From Ciona intestinalis (Eukaryota; Chordata; Ascidiacea; Phlebobranchia; Cionidae): a stretch of DNA of 64,000 nucleotides. A program made the position numbers and the translations under genes. The stretch spans positions 1-64,000 of the forward strand of contig NW_004190439.2 of the NCBI RefSeq assembly GCF_000224145.3, written 5' to 3'. Numbering within the stretch: position 1 is the stretch's first letter; every line of letters begins with the position of its first letter. Of the stretch, positions 1 through 12,463 are shown in pieces. The notes under the pieces are model-generated. The model worked only from the letters and a program-made list of their open reading frames with translations, was not told the DNA's origin and ran no database searches.

Positions 1-900
1 AATCACATCCATAATACTATCAGTCATTTTGGCCTTATCTTCTAAAGCCAAACTTTCGTTCGCACTTAAAATCATTCGCACATTAGCGGGAAGCCTTTGC
101 TAGAAGAGTTCACTTAAAATAGCGCTGTCTACGTTACTTTGGCCAAGTAACTGTCTCATGTGTCGAAGAAACTGTGTCGGCTTTCGATCCCCCAATACTT
201 CGGCAGATAAAAGTTGTTGGAGCCGTTTTCTCTCAGACACTGTTGTGCGATTAACCAGTTCTTCCTTTAATCGATCAAATGAAGATTCTTCAGGTGGAGA
301 GATTATGATATCATTATCTCGCACCTCTGCGGCGTATTCAGGCGAGAGCGATGCAACAACCAGATCAAACCTTGTTCGTTGATCCTGAATGTTTTTGTTG
401 TTGAACTGCGCTTCCACTTGCGCAATCCATAATTGTGGTTCTAATGGCCAGAATGTCGGGAGATTGATGCTATAACCTCGTGGTTGCTCCCTCTCTGAAC
501 TGGCGGGTTCTGCTGAACTTGACGGTTGCGTCTTGGGCATCTTTATCCACTTGTTCTTTGTGATGAATTGACTTGTGTTAAGATCACGTCGAGGTCACCA
601 TTGAAGCGTTGGGAGATCGTGTTTATCGATTTGTTCTTTTTATTGAAAAACCTTATTTAAATAGAATTATTCAAATAGAATGGAAATTAAAACAGTTAGA
701 AATATAAAAGTAAATAGATATTGCAACACAAACACGCGTTGCGAGTAATAGTACGTTCTATCACGTCGCCTGAACCAAATGTGACTGCAGAGAACAGTCG
801 ATGAACTAACGGTGAACGAAAAGGCAAGGTTACAGGAAAAAGCGCACACGTGGGTTCACCGAGTCGTGACGGTATAAATCACGGAAAACAATAGCGGGGA
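1..900 (-). mobile_element. Ty3/Gypsy-type LTR element fossil, cut by the window edge
   Basis: The minus strand at 100-540 encodes a typical Ty3/Gypsy Gag N-terminal region: it opens with LPTFWPLEPQLWIAQVEAQF and ends with the GDRKPTQFLRHMRQLLG block. Upstream of it in element direction, positions 582-600 (minus) match the 3' end of tRNA-Trp with one mismatch, giving a TGGTGACC-type primer-binding site. The sequence beyond about 602 is therefore the 3' end of a 5' LTR; its outer end is not resolved, and I see no second LTR inside the window. The rest of the element runs off the left edge. Only the LTR part, primer site and Gag start are visible, so completeness cannot be judged. Treated as a fossil. 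Confidence 0.75.
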
Positions 901-949
901 CGGATTAAGAACGAATAAAGAACATAGTTAAATTGATTATAAATGAAAC

Positions 950-1800
950 ACCACATAGGAGAAAAAAAATTAAAATTTTATAAAAAAAAATTTTAACATT
1001 AGCTTTTACAACAATAAAAGTTCAAAGCAGTACAATTACTTTTTAAAAACAAAAAAATCCATTTTTCATGTTTTCCAAACGAATTTAAAAAAAGGATTTA
1101 ATTAAAATTGTACAGTTAACTGTTTTAAGCAAGAAAAAATAAATTTTATTAAAAAAAATTTTTACATTAGTTTTTACAACAATGTTTTTATTTGCAAAAT
1201 AATTTCTTTCAAAAAAGAACACAAAAAAATGTTTTAAATAAAACTGTACAGTTAATTGTTTTAAACAATAAAAAAAAAATTATTAATAAAATTTTTACAT
1301 TAGTTTTTACAAGAATTTTTTTTTTTTTAATTTTCAAAAACTTTTGGGTTTAAAACAGTACAACTACAACTTTTATGCAAAAAAAAACAACAAAAAAATC
1401 ATTTTTTTCATGTTTTCCAAAGGAATTCAAAAAATGTTTTTGTTAAAACTGTACAGTTACTTGTGTTAAGCAATAGAAAATAAAATTTTATTAAAAAAAA
1501 ATTTAACATTAGTTTTTACAACAATTTTTTTTCATGTTTTCCAAAGGAATTCAAAAAAATGTTTTAATTAAAACTGTACAGTTACTTGTTTTGTTTTAAG
1601 CAATAGAAATTAAAATTTTAATAAAAAAAAAAATTTAACATTCATTTTACAACAATTTTTTTTTTTTTGCAAAAAATTTAGGAAAAATTTTAAGTTCAAA
1701 ACAGAACAATTACAAAACAGAACCATTACGAAAACAAATAAAAAAAACTTTTTCATGTTTTCAAAAAGAATTTAAAGAATGCCTTAATTAAAATGGAAGT
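950..1800. repeat. AT-rich satellite, block 1
   Basis: This stretch has no gene. It is made of degenerate tandem units of roughly 130-215 bp. Each contains, in order, a poly-purine/pyrimidine run, ACATTAGTTTTTACAACAA, a TTTTGCAAAATAATTT-like run, TTTTCATGTTTTCCAAA and TTTTAATTAAAACTGTACAGTT. The core AACTGTACAGTT is a perfect 12-bp palindrome. The same units recur at 4021-4240, 6882-8902 and 22885-23010, so the retroelements between them sit inside one older satellite array. Confidence 0.8.
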
Positions 1801-4020
1801 TTTGAAGTTTTCGCAAGGCTAATGAAGTTTTCGCAAAGCATTTGCTCGCTGCTTGCAAGCAACAAGGTGGGGAAACACTTGATCAGTATTTTGATAATCT
1901 GAAGCGGCTCAGTCTGGACTGTAAGTTTGCAGCTGTGACGGCTGCTAAATACCGAGAAGAAGCTATCAGAGACGCGTTCATAGCGAGAGTTGCTTCCAGC
2001 TCTATACGCCAGCGACTTTTGGAGAGTGACAGTTTCGATTTACAAACAATATTCGATAAGGCACGCTCTTTGGATGTTGCTCAGAAAAACTGGGAGCAAA
2101 TTACTACCACCCAAGTATCACAAGCATATGGTAGTTCCGCAGCCCTAATGGCCTCGGCATCTGGATATTCCGTAGCAGACGAATCATTTAAATGTTCCGA
2201 AGCGTACTTATCTGTAGCTGCGGATGCCAAATGCTGGTTTTGTGGTTACAAGCGCCATAGCCGACAATTCTGTCTGGCTAGAGATTCTGTTTGTTTTAAA
2301 TGTAAGAGGAAGGGACATTTCTCTTCCGTATGCCGTTCCCAAATTCAGGAAAACAGACGAAGGCCTGCCAGGGCTGCACTATGTACAAGTAGCCCAGACC
2401 TCGCCACAATCATGAGTTTGTCCAAGAAGACGGTCAACTCAGACAACATACTGAACATAAGCAAAAAAGTTAACGGAACTTCTGTCAATGCATTAGTTAA
2501 TACGGGTTTCACAAATAGTCACGTAAGCGAGGAAATCGCCCAGCGCTTACAATTGCGCCTTACTAAGAAAATTATCGTGTTGGTCTAGCAGTAAATGGAT
2601 ACTCATCGTCCAGCATTGGAAGAGCGCTAGTATGGTTGGAGCTTACAGGACACACATATTCCCGAGTTCCAGTTTTCGTGTTGCGAGGGCTGTTAACCGA
2701 CGTCATATTGGGGGGCAAGACTTCATGCAACAACACAAAAGTGTTAATATACACTTCGGAGGCGCGGAGAAGCCTTTACAGCTGGGAGCGTTGAAGCCAC
2801 TCAAGTTAACTTCTCAGCCCCGTTTATTTGAGTTTATGTCTCCAGCTTGTCAACCCATTATTACAAAGTCGGGTCGGTATTCCCATGCTGATATCGGTTT
2901 TATTCGTGACGAAATTAAAAGGTTATTAACCGACGTCATTATTGAACCTAGTAACTCTCCTTGGCGCTCCCAAGTGGTAATTACTACTAATGAGAACCAC
3001 AAGAAACGAATGTGCATCGATTACAGCCAAACAGTGAACCGGTTTATTCAACTGGATGGCTACACCCTGCCATGTATGCGAGATATTGTGCGTGAGGTCT
3101 CTCAATATAGCGTATACTCAACTCTTAAAAAGTGCATATCACCATGTCGAACTACCGTTAAAATCGAGAACTTACACAGCTTTCGAAGCGGACGGGAAAT
3201 TGTACCATTTCAGAAGATTGCCTTTTGAGTTGCGAAACGCCGTGCCGTGTTTTTAACGTATAAATAATGACATCATAGAGAAAATTGGCTACAGTGGGAC
3301 CTATGCGTACTTGGATAGTTGCGAAACGCCGTGCCGTGTTTTCAACGTATAAATAATGACATCATAGAGAAAAATGGCTACAGTGGGACCTATGCGTACT
3401 TGGATAATATAACTGTTTGTGGAAAAACTCAGCAAGAACATGATATAAATTTTCGGAAGTTCTTGGAGACCGCTGAGAAGTGCAACCTCACATTTAACGA
3501 TAGCAAGTGCACATACTCTACCGACACCTCCTGGGTTACCGTATATCCAAACGGCACGCTAAAACCCGATCTGGAACGTATACAGCCTTTATTAACTCTG
3601 CCAATTCCAGACAATCAAAAAGCTTTACAAAGAGTGATCGGAATGTTTGCGTATTACGCGCAGTGGATACCCAAGTACTCAGATAAAATCAAGCCATTGG
3701 TTCAAAACAAAGAGTTTACACTAGAGAAGAGTGCCATGGAAACCTTTCGAAGAACTGTGGGGAAAATTGCCTAAAATAACGCTTGAAGTTATTAGGGAAG
3801 ATATACCGTTTACAATTGAAACTGATGCATCTGATATCGCAGTTTTGGCAACACTGAATCAGAATGAGAAGCCAGTGGCGTTTTACTCGCGCACGTTAAG
3901 AGAAAATGAAATCCGCCACACAAGTGTTGAAAAGGAGGCCACTGCTATTGTGGAAGCTATTCGTAAATAGAGCCATCTACTACTTGGGCGACGTTTCAAG
4001 CTGGTCACAGACCAAAAATC
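1800..4020 (+). mobile_element. Ty3/Gypsy-type element fossil without visible LTRs
   Basis: The plus strand carries, in order, a Gag region with two CCHC-type zinc knuckles (about 2230-2335), a protease-like stretch, a reverse-transcriptase region around 2870-3420 (SPWRSQVV and the fingers/palm block are recognisable), and a connection/RNase H region at about 3540-3970 containing TIETDASDIAVLATL. This order is that of Ty3/Gypsy Gag-Pol. No integrase and no flanking LTRs are seen, and both ends pass directly into the AT-rich satellite. It is clearly broken, with several breaks, and old. It is a different lineage from the minus-strand element at 4241-6881. Confidence 0.75.
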
Positions 4021-4240
4021 TTGCTTTTATTTCATAAAATGTTTTAATTAAAATTGTACAGTTACTTGTGTTAAGCAATAAAAGATATAAAATTTTATTT
4101 AAAAACATTTTTAACATTAGTTTTTACAACATTTTTTCTTTTTTTTGCAAAAAAAATAAAGTTTAAAATAGTACAACTACAATTTTTATTCCAAAAAAAA
4201 TGGGTTTTTCAAAATGTTTTAATTAAAACTGTGTAGGGAT
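4021..4240. repeat. AT-rich satellite, block 2
   Basis: This is a short remnant of the same AT-rich tandem array as at 950-1800. It contains TTTTAATTAAAATTGTACAGTTAC, interrupted here only by ordinary divergence, and the ACATTAGTTTTTACAACA block. It separates two Ty3/Gypsy fossils. No gene is seen. Confidence 0.7.
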
Positions 4241-4448
4241 TGTAGCGATGTTGAGTCCAAGATAGTTTTTATTAGAATGGTTACACTTCACACTTTCGTG
4301 TGCGAAAACTACAAAAGTAAGAAAAAGGCAATTGAGAGAATACGATAACAGAAGAATGTAGTGTCTGTAATTACGCAATGGCGAAGGCAAATAGCACGTG
4401 ACAGTATTTACGCAACACCGAATGTGACCGACTAAGTTTCAGTCGCCA
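4241..4448 (-). repeat. 3' LTR of the Ty3/Gypsy fossil
   Basis: This is a 208-bp direct repeat of 6674-6881. Read on the minus strand it starts TGGCGACTGAAAC and ends CATCGCTACA, giving the usual TG...CA ends. It lies downstream of the integrase remnant, which makes it the 3' LTR. Confidence 0.85.
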
Positions 4449-6673
4449 CATAACTCCCCCCTAGAAGCGAAGAGTTGTCTTTAGCCGAACAACCGTAACG
4501 TTCCGGTGGCCGAATATTTCGTTGTGGCCTGGTTCGGATCATGGTTGGTTTGGAAGAAGTTTTTGGTGGGCGTCCTCGTCGTGTGGGTTGGGCGGTTTGG
4601 ACCGGTGTTCCGAGATCTACGTGTGCGGGTTTCAATCGATCGATTGACACCAGTTGGTATTTACCGCCCACGTCTAGTTTAAACGCCTATGGACCATTTT
4701 CGATAACCCTGTACGGTCCGTCGTAGGGAGCGGTGAGTGGCCTACGATGTGCGTCTCTGCGAATGAACATGTACTTTGCTTGTTGCAGGCTGTTTGTATC
4801 GGATGAGGGTGGAGTGCAATGACGTGACATGGCAACCGGAGCCAGTTTTCGCAAGATTTCTTGTAGTTTTTTAGGAAATTCGGGTGCTGCCGGTTGTGTC
4901 TCCTTGTACGTTGTTGTATCTCCTGGAACGGCGACCGGAGTACCATACACTAATTCCGCTGACGAAGTTTGCAAGTCGGACTTTGGCATTGTTCGGATTC
5001 CCTAGAGAACCCATGGTAGATCATCCACCCAGTTAGGATCGGTCAAACGGGACATCAGGGCACTTTTCAAGTGACGATGTAATCTTTCCACGAGACCATT
5101 TGCCTGTGGATGAAACGCTGTAGTTCGATGAAGCTTTTATACCTAGGAACTCGTTGGTCTTGGACCATAATTCGGATGTGAATTGTGGCCCGCGGTCTGA
5201 CGATACGTTCGTAGAGATTCCGAATCTTGATATCCAGTTGTATATGAACGCTCTTGCACAAGTGATTGTCGTTGCGTCCTTCATCGGAACTGCTTCGGGC
5301 CATCTCGTGTACCTATCAACCATCGTTAGTAAATACATGTTACCCTGACTATATAAATGTTGACGTCGGCAAATCTTACTCCAGGCGGTGGGTAATTTTG
5401 TAAAGGAGCTCGGGTATGTTGTTGGATTTTAGCTATTTGACAGGCTAGGCATTGCTTAGTCCACAACGGTTTGTGATCCGTGTAGGCAGTAAAGTCGCGA
5501 CCTTCTAGAAAATACCGAAAATGACGGATTGCAAGATGCAGGGCTAACAGTTCCCGGTCAAAAGCGCTGTACTTTACCTCAGTCGCCCGTAATTGTTTGC
5601 TGAAAAACGCCAATGGGCGCCAGAGCCCATCTATAAACTGTTCAAGCACACCCCCAATTGCAGTTTCTGATGCGTCGACCGTCAAAGCTGTACGAGCCTG
5701 CGGCTTAGGGTGCGTTAAAAGGGTTGCGTTGGCTAGCGCCTGTTTAGCTGCTTCAAAAGCCGTCTGTAAGTTATCTGTCCAGGTTAACGTTTTCCGTTTG
5801 CCAGCCATGGCTGAATAGATCGGCGCCATTATTTTGGCGGCAGAAGGTATAAATCTATGATAGAAATTTATCATACCTGCGAATTCCTGCAGTCCTTTAA
5901 TAGTTGTTTTCCAATGGTCTTTCGCCTGCCTGGTCTACGTGATGACCAAGAAAATCCATTTGTGCTTTTCCGAATTGGCATTTCTTGGGGTTGATTACCA
6001 GACCAAATTGCGACAGACGGTGGAACACTGCTAAGACCGAATGGCGTGGTAACAGCTGTTTTGGGGATATCTTCACATGCTACCGGGATCTGATGATAGC
6101 CTCTGATTAAGTCGATCTTTGCTACGCTTCGTACCCGCTCGCTGATGGATTGCCAGAATATGTCTGCTCGCTGTGCAAGCTCTCGAGGGTTATTTGTTTC
6201 GTCGCCGGACAATATGACGCGGTTATCCTCTGGCAGGCGTTGCAGGAACAAATATGCTTAAATAGAAAGCAGGACCCGTGGCTTCCTAACAGTGGCAGCA
6301 TGTCATCCATGAGCTCGGAAGGCTTTCGGTCGCCCAAATCTGGCATGTTTAGGAGTTGAGAAGCTCAGTCCTGAGGCGAAAGGCAGAATGTTCTAAGTAG
6401 CCGTTGTTTTATTGCCGCGTACTTTCCTTATTGCGGCGGGCTTTCCAGGAAATCGATCAGGCGTTTTGCTGTTTCTTGGTCCAACGCTGCTACTACATAG
6501 TAATACTTAGTAGTATCCGCTGCTACATTGCGCAACACAAACTGCGCTTCTGCCTGCTGAAACCATACCCGAGGTTGTGACGTCCAAAATGTTGGCAGCT
6601 TGAGTGCGACAGCGTTTTCCATCTTGTTGACAGTTTGCAGAAATATCGTTGCTGCTACGTCGAGGTCACCAAT

Positions 6674-6881
6674 TGTTGCGATGTTGAGTCCAAGATCGTT
6701 TTTATTAGAATGGTTACACCTCACACTTTCGTGTGCGAAAACGACAACAGTAAGAAAAAGGAAATTGAGAGAGTACTGTAACAGAAGAAGGTAGTGTCTT
6801 TAATTACGCAATGGCTAAGACAAATAGCACGTGACAGTAATTACGCAATATCGAATGTGACCGGCTAAGTTTCTGTCGCCA
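6674..6881 (-). repeat. 5' LTR of the Ty3/Gypsy fossil
   Basis: This is the partner of the LTR at 4241-4448. It is followed on the minus strand by the bases AT and then a primer-binding site matching tRNA-Trp (6657-6671). The outer side abuts AT-rich satellite. Confidence 0.85.
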
Positions 6882-8902
6882 CTACTATACATTTAATTGT
6901 TTTAAGCAATAAAAAATAAAATTTTATTAAAAAGTAATTTTAACATTAGTAATAAAAAGTTATTTTTAACATTAGTTTTCACAACAATTTTGATTTTGGC
7001 AAAATAATTAAGTTTAAAACAGTACAATTACTTTTTTATGCAAAAATTAAAAATAAATAAAAACAAATTTTGTTATGTTTCACAAAAGAATTCAAAAAAA
7101 TGTTTTATTTAAAACTGTACATTTAATTGTTTCAAAGAATAAAAATTTTAATTTTTATTTAAAAAAATTTAACACTAGTTTTTACAACAATTATTTTTTT
7201 TTGCAAAACAATTTCGAAAAAATTTAAAGTTCAAAACAGTACAACTACTTTTTATACGCAAAAAAAACAAAAAAAATTATTTTTTCATGTTTCCCAAACG
7301 ATTTCAAAAAAAAATATTATAATTAAAACTGTACAGTTTACTGTTTTAAGCAATAAAAAATTAAAATTTTATTTCAAAAAATTTTTAACATTAGTTTTTA
7401 CAACAACTTTTTTTTTGCAAAATAATTTCTAAAAAAATTAAAGTTTCTCTTTTTATGCAATAAAAAAACAAAAAAAATAATTTTTTTTCATGTTTTGCAA
7501 AATAATTTCCAAAAAAATTAAAGTTTTAAACGGTACAATTACTCTTTTTATGCAATGAAAAAACAAAAAAAATAAATTTTTTTCATGTTTTTCAAAGAAA
7601 TTCAAAAACATGTTTTCATTAAAACTGTACAGTTAGTTGTTTTAAACAATAAAAAAAAATAAAATTTTATTAAAAAAAGAATTTAACATTAGTTTTTACA
7701 ACAATTTCTTTTTTTGCAAAATAATTTCGAAAACATTTAAATATCAAAACAGTACAATGACGTTTTTCATGCAAAAAAACGAAAAAAATCGTTTTTTCAT
7801 GTTTCTCATAGGAAACCAAAAAAATGTTTTAATTAAAACTGTAGAGATTGTTTTAAACAAAAATAAAAATAAATTTTATTAAAAAAAAAATTTTAACATT
7901 AGTTTTTACAACATTTATTTTTTGCAAAATAATTTCTTTCAAAAAAGGAATTAAAAAAATGTTTTACTTAAATCTATACAGTTAATTGTTTTAAATTTAT
8001 TAAAAAAAATTAACATTAGTTTTTACAACAATTTTTTTTTTTGCAAAATACTTCCAAACAATTTTAAAGTTTAAAACAGTACAATTACATTTTTATGCAA
8101 AAAAACAAAAAAACAAACAATTTTTTCATGTTTCCCAAAAGATTTCAGAAAATTGTTTTAATTAACACTGTACAGTTTATTGTTTCAAACAAGAAATAAT
8201 ACAATTTTAATAAAAAGTAATTTTTAACATTAGATTTTACAACAATTGTTTTTTTTATGCAAAATAATTTCTTTCATAAAAGGAATTCTAAAAAAATTTC
8301 TTAATTTAAACTGTACAGTTAATTGTTTTAACCAATAAAAAATTAAAATTATATTAAAAAAAATTTTTAACATTAATTTTAACAGCAGTTTTTATTTTTT
8401 TTGCCTAAAAAAATTTCTTAATTTAAACTGTACAGTTAATTGTTTTAACCAATAAAAAATTAAAATTATATTAAAAAAAATTTTTAACATTAATTTTAAC
8501 AGCAGTTTTTATTTTTTTTGCAAATTTTTTTTTTTAAATTTTAAGTTTAAATCAGTGCAACTACAATTTTCATGCAAAAAAACGAAAAAAATCATTTTTT
8601 CATGTTTCTTATAAGAATTCAAAATAATGTTTTAATTAAAACTGTACAGATAATTGTTTTAAACAAAAAAGAATAAAATTTTATTAAAAAAAAATTTTAA
8701 CATTAGTTTTACAACAATTTTTTTTTTGCAAAATAATTTCTTTCAAAAAAGGAATTCAAAAAAATTTTTTAATTAAACTGTACAGTTAATTGTTTTAAGC
8801 AATAAAAATTTAAAATATTATTAGAAAAACTTTAACATTAGTTTTTACAACAATTTTTTTTTGCAAAACAATTTCCAAAAAAATTATAGTTCAAAACAGT
8901 AC
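6882..8902. repeat. AT-rich satellite, block 3 (main array)
   Basis: These 2 kb of AT-rich tandem units have no gene. More than ten copies of the ACATTAGTTTTTACAACAA block and of the AACTGTACAGTT palindrome region can be read, with variable A and T runs between them. A local near-identical duplication is visible: the segment around 8290-8400 recurs at about 8408-8520. The array ends exactly where a Copia LTR begins at 8903. Confidence 0.85.
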
Positions 8903-9108
8903 TGTTAAGTTATCATTGTTTTAGTTCCCATTGTATCTAATTTGTTTGTGTGGTGCCCCTTCCCAATCATGTGTATTATGTTCCGCCTCAGTGATTTTGC
9001 CTTCTTCCTTTTTCTGTCTGGCCTCCTGTCTGACCTTGTTGGTCATTCATTCCAAACATGTGCTTGTGTTGTGAGGTGCTCGTAATAAACTTAACTACTG
9101 ACTTAACA
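8903..9108 (+). repeat. 5' LTR of Copia copy A
   Basis: It begins TGTTAAGTTATC and ends ACTGACTTAACA, with the polyadenylation-like AATAAA near its end. It matches the LTR at 31587-31792 with roughly 5 percent difference by eye, and partial LTRs at about 22820-22884 and 25094-25169. A tRNA-Met primer site follows without a gap. Confidence 0.9.
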
Positions 9109-9124
9109 TGGTAGCAGAGGATGG
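9109..9124 (+). other. Primer-binding site for initiator tRNA-Met
   Basis: TGGTAGCAGAGGATGG is complementary to the conserved 3' end of animal initiator tRNA-Met, the usual primer for Ty1/Copia reverse transcription. It directly abuts the LTR. Confidence 0.85.
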
Positions 9125-9942
9125 TTCAAGTTTAAAGAGTCAGTTATAGTAAAGTCAAAGTTTATTATGGCGCAATCAAAAAGATCTCCTCCAAAATATA
9201 CTGAAGGAGATTGCTATGTACAATGGAGAAGAAAATTTTCAATGTGGCAGTTAGTATCTGATGTGAGGAAGTCTGAACAGGCCATTCTTATTAATCTTTA
9301 TGCCTTAGAGGGGCATGTGAAGGCTCAGAGGGCTATTTCTGATTTAGCTATTGACGAACTTCATTCTAATGGCGGAATAAACATTCTCCTTGCCAAGTTG
9401 GATGAAACATTCATTCAAAAGTGAAACAGTGGATGAGGCTTACAATGCGTATGTGAATTTTAACAGATTCTCAAGGTCGTCAATGTCTATCAATGATTAC
9501 GTCCTACAATTTGAACATTTGTATAGCACAAGATGTGCAGTCACGGCATGGAGTTATCGGATGCCATTCTAGCGTTTAAACCAGTGTTTCTCAACCTGTG
9601 GTACGCGTGCAAGATGTGCAGTCACGGCATGGAGTTATCGGATGCCATTCTAGCGTTTAAACCAGTGTTTCTCAACCTGTGGTAGTGGTACGCGAGGTCA
9701 TTTCCGGTGGTACGCGGTAAATACTTGTTTTTAAGTTAAATTACCATAATAACAAAACGACAAAGCATTTTTTTCTGATTCAATAAAATAATGCTTTTTT
9801 ATCCGTTTACACTAGCCGCAACGCGGAGCAAAGCGACAATGCCCCTATTGTTTTGAAAACAGTATCAATTGTCATGCTATTTGTTAAATACCAAATTTTA
9901 GGCTTTTAGAACAGTATTTTAAACAAGGTTAGCAAAATTTAT

Positions 9943-12463
9943 AAGAGAAAATATAACCCTGAGTACATAAAATATGGCTTTATTTCTATTAAACACCAGG
10001 GAGAAGATCTGCCACAGTGCGTAGTGTGCATGAAAACTGTGTTAAATGGGGCTATGAAGCCAAGTCTGCTTAAACGACATCTTGAATCAAATCAACCAGA
10101 AAAAAACGATAGAAATCAGAGCTATTTCGAGCGACTTGGTGAGAATGTGAAGAAACGGCGTTTAGACCAGACAGGACAGAACTACCAAAAGATGACAGGG
10201 ATTGTAAAAGCATCCTATGAAGTTTCTCTTCTCGTGGCCCAAAACTTGAAGGCTCATACCATTGCTGAGACGCTAATTCTTCCAGCAGCAAAAGTACTTG
10301 TCCGGCAACTGATAGGAGAAAAAGATGTTGCAAAGTTGGAGAGTGTGTCTCTTTCAAACGACACTGTTAAGCGCCGAATAAACGTCAAACTTGTGAATGT
10401 TGTAAAAGCGTCAGCGTTGAATACACGGTTATTTGCAAGGCTTTGGGAAGATCTCGGTTCAAATCACAAATGTCTTCTTTACCACACGGAGCATGGCCTA
10501 ATCAATACACGGCCTAGGAATACACCGAAACTGCTCAGAAAATAGGAGGCCTATTGACGCGAATAATGCCCATTATAATACATTGTTACGTCACGGTTAT
10601 ATGAATGGATTTTGCTGTCTGGCTGTAGTTTTTGCATCAAATAACAGTTTATTTACCATTCCCGGTTAAATTACCTTATTTTTCGGGTTATTTTGTCAAC
10701 ATCTTATATTTTTTAAAAATGTTTAAGCATAACTGAACAGATAGGAGTTACTTTTAACCACGTGCGGCATACAAGTAAGTTTTACCGACAGTTTAGTTTG
10801 GCTAAGTCGCTGAGTGAAAATAGTATTTGGCTTAAAACAGAAGTTTTTTTAAGACAGCCTATGCATATCTAGCAAAACAACACCGCAGTAACAACAAGTA
10901 AGTTAATTGATATGTCCGTTGTGGACTTTTAAAACCGGTCCTTAAAAACGATATAGGATATTGGATAAAACACAAGCATCAGCCTTTTGTCTCAAGGCGC
11001 TTATGCCTTGATCCCGTCCTGCTGCTCATAACTCATTTTCTACCGGAGGTTTTTTTTGTTAAAGCAGGACAGAGGCTCTTCCTCAAAGTCAAAAAATGGG
11101 TCATACAGCACATCATAAATTAAGACTGTTTAATACAAACAAACTTACGATAGCCTCCCTTCGTACTTAAGTGTTGTGTCTAACTTTAGACCTAAACTGA
11201 ATCTGATTGCTCGTCTCTCTTTATGCTTAATAAACTGATATTTTTATACTAATAAACCTTTTGCGCCGCTTTATAGGTCTGGTATGATTTTAACTAAACA
11301 AGCAAATATCCCGTCGACACGTTCTGTGATAAACTGCAAGTTAAAACAACCTAAAACTGGTATTGAACCTACCAACAACTAGGTCTGGTATGATTTTAAC
11401 TAAACAAGCAAATATCCCGGCGACACGTTCTGTGATAAACTGTAAGTTAACTACCAACAACTGCAAACTGCATTCAAAATGAAGGAAATCCATTCATAAA
11501 TCCGTGACGTAACAATGTATTATAAATGAGCATTATTCGCGTCAATAGGCCTCTTATATTCTGAGCAGTTTCGGTATATTCCTAGGCCGTGTATTGAGTA
11601 GGCCATGCACGGAGGTGCGCTGGCTTTCAAGAGGAAATATGACAAGACAAATCTTTGAATTGAAGAATGAGTTGCTTGTATTTTGCAAACAAAAAAATTC
11701 GGATTTTCAAAACGATTTGGAAAATGAGGAATTCAAATCGAAGTTGGCTTATTTGTCAGATATTTTTGAAACTCTATTGTCGGATATTTTTGAATCTCTT
11801 AACAACATAAACTTGTTTTTCTAAGGACCAAACAGCTCTGTTTCAGATTTTCCCCCAGGCTAGAAGCATTTATTCGCAAGCTGGACATCTGGAAGAAAAA
11901 CATGGATAATCGGAAATACGGAATGTTCAGACTTCTTGTTCAGACTTCTAACATCTCTTCAAAGTCAACCCAGCGACAAATTGTCATCTGCAACAGCGCT
12001 CAAAAGTGAATTAATGCATTATTTTCCGGACATGACATGCTGCGCATACATCACAAATCCTTTCCTTGTTGTCCCATCACTTCTACCTGTAGGAACGGGA
12101 GAGCAAGAGGATATCATTGACATTCAGTCTGACGAAACAGCTAAAACACTACACAAGGAATCTTCTCCGATAAACGTCTGGCTGAACATGGCTTCTACAT
12201 ACGAGACTTTGGCTGGTAACGCTATTCCACAGCTGTTAGTTTTTCCCAGTACATGGGAGTGTGAGCAGGGCTTTTCTTCCATGATGAGCATCAAAACCAA
12301 GAGTCGAAATCGCAAGCAGGGCTTTTCTTCCATGATGAGCATCAAAACCAAGAGTCGAAATCGCCTTGAAGCTTCTGGACACGATTTCCGTTGCGCCGTG
12401 AACTCAGTTGCACCCCGCATAGATCTGCTAGCGGCGAGGAAACAATTGCCGCCATCACATTAA
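9943..12463 (+). pseudogene. hAT transposase remnant with BED zinc finger
   Basis: The reading runs from KYNPEYIKYGF through a BED-type finger (CVVC at about 10017, RHLESNQ, where the usual last histidine is Gln) to LILPAAKVLVRQLIGE and SLSNDTVKRRI. It then jumps straight to VVKASALNTRLFARL, so the central catalytic part expected in ZBED5/Charlie-like transposases (a few hundred residues) is missing. At YHTE (about 10491) the frame is interrupted by a nested element and resumes at 11615 with VRWLSRGN. The C-terminal dimerisation block (about 12170-12440) includes FPSTWECEQGFSSMMSIKTKSR. Within it, a 51-bp unit (12265-12315) is tandemly repeated once, duplicating 17 residues in frame. Plainly non-functional. 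Confidence 0.8.
10492..11607. mobile_element. Nested 1.1-kb element with ~115-bp terminal inverted repeats
   Basis: The sequence at 10492-10612 (CATGGCCTAATCAATACACG...) reappears inverted at about 11490-11607, with a few mismatches. The two ends are flanked by the direct 7-mer CACGGAG (10485-10491 and 11608-11614). Removing the element and one 7-mer restores the hAT reading YHTEVRW, so this is a true insertion. No ORF of note lies inside; a 68-bp segment is repeated at 11278-11345 and 11383-11450. It is a non-autonomous DNA transposon. A 7- to 8-bp duplication with long TIRs suggests a hAT- or P-like family, but the family is not settled. Confidence 0.8.

Larger units (their letters stand above)
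4241..6881 (-). mobile_element. Ty3/Gypsy-type element fossil with both LTRs
   Basis: Direct repeats of 208 bp at 4241-4448 and 6674-6881 are LTRs that begin TGGCGAC and end ACA when read on the minus strand. Next to the right-hand (5') LTR, positions 6657-6671 match the tRNA-Trp 3' end, two bases from the LTR. Minus-strand coding remnants follow in the expected order: Gag (about 6630-6120), reverse transcriptase (about 6120-5870), RNase H region (5874-5460, with LTVDASETAIGGVLEQ), integrase core (5338-5033, with MYLLTMVDRYTRWPEAVP) and integrase C-terminus (about 4990-4440). By eye the two LTRs differ at about 18 of 208 positions, so the insertion is not recent. The element is internally shortened and carries several breaks. 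No clear target duplication is seen. Confidence 0.85.
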
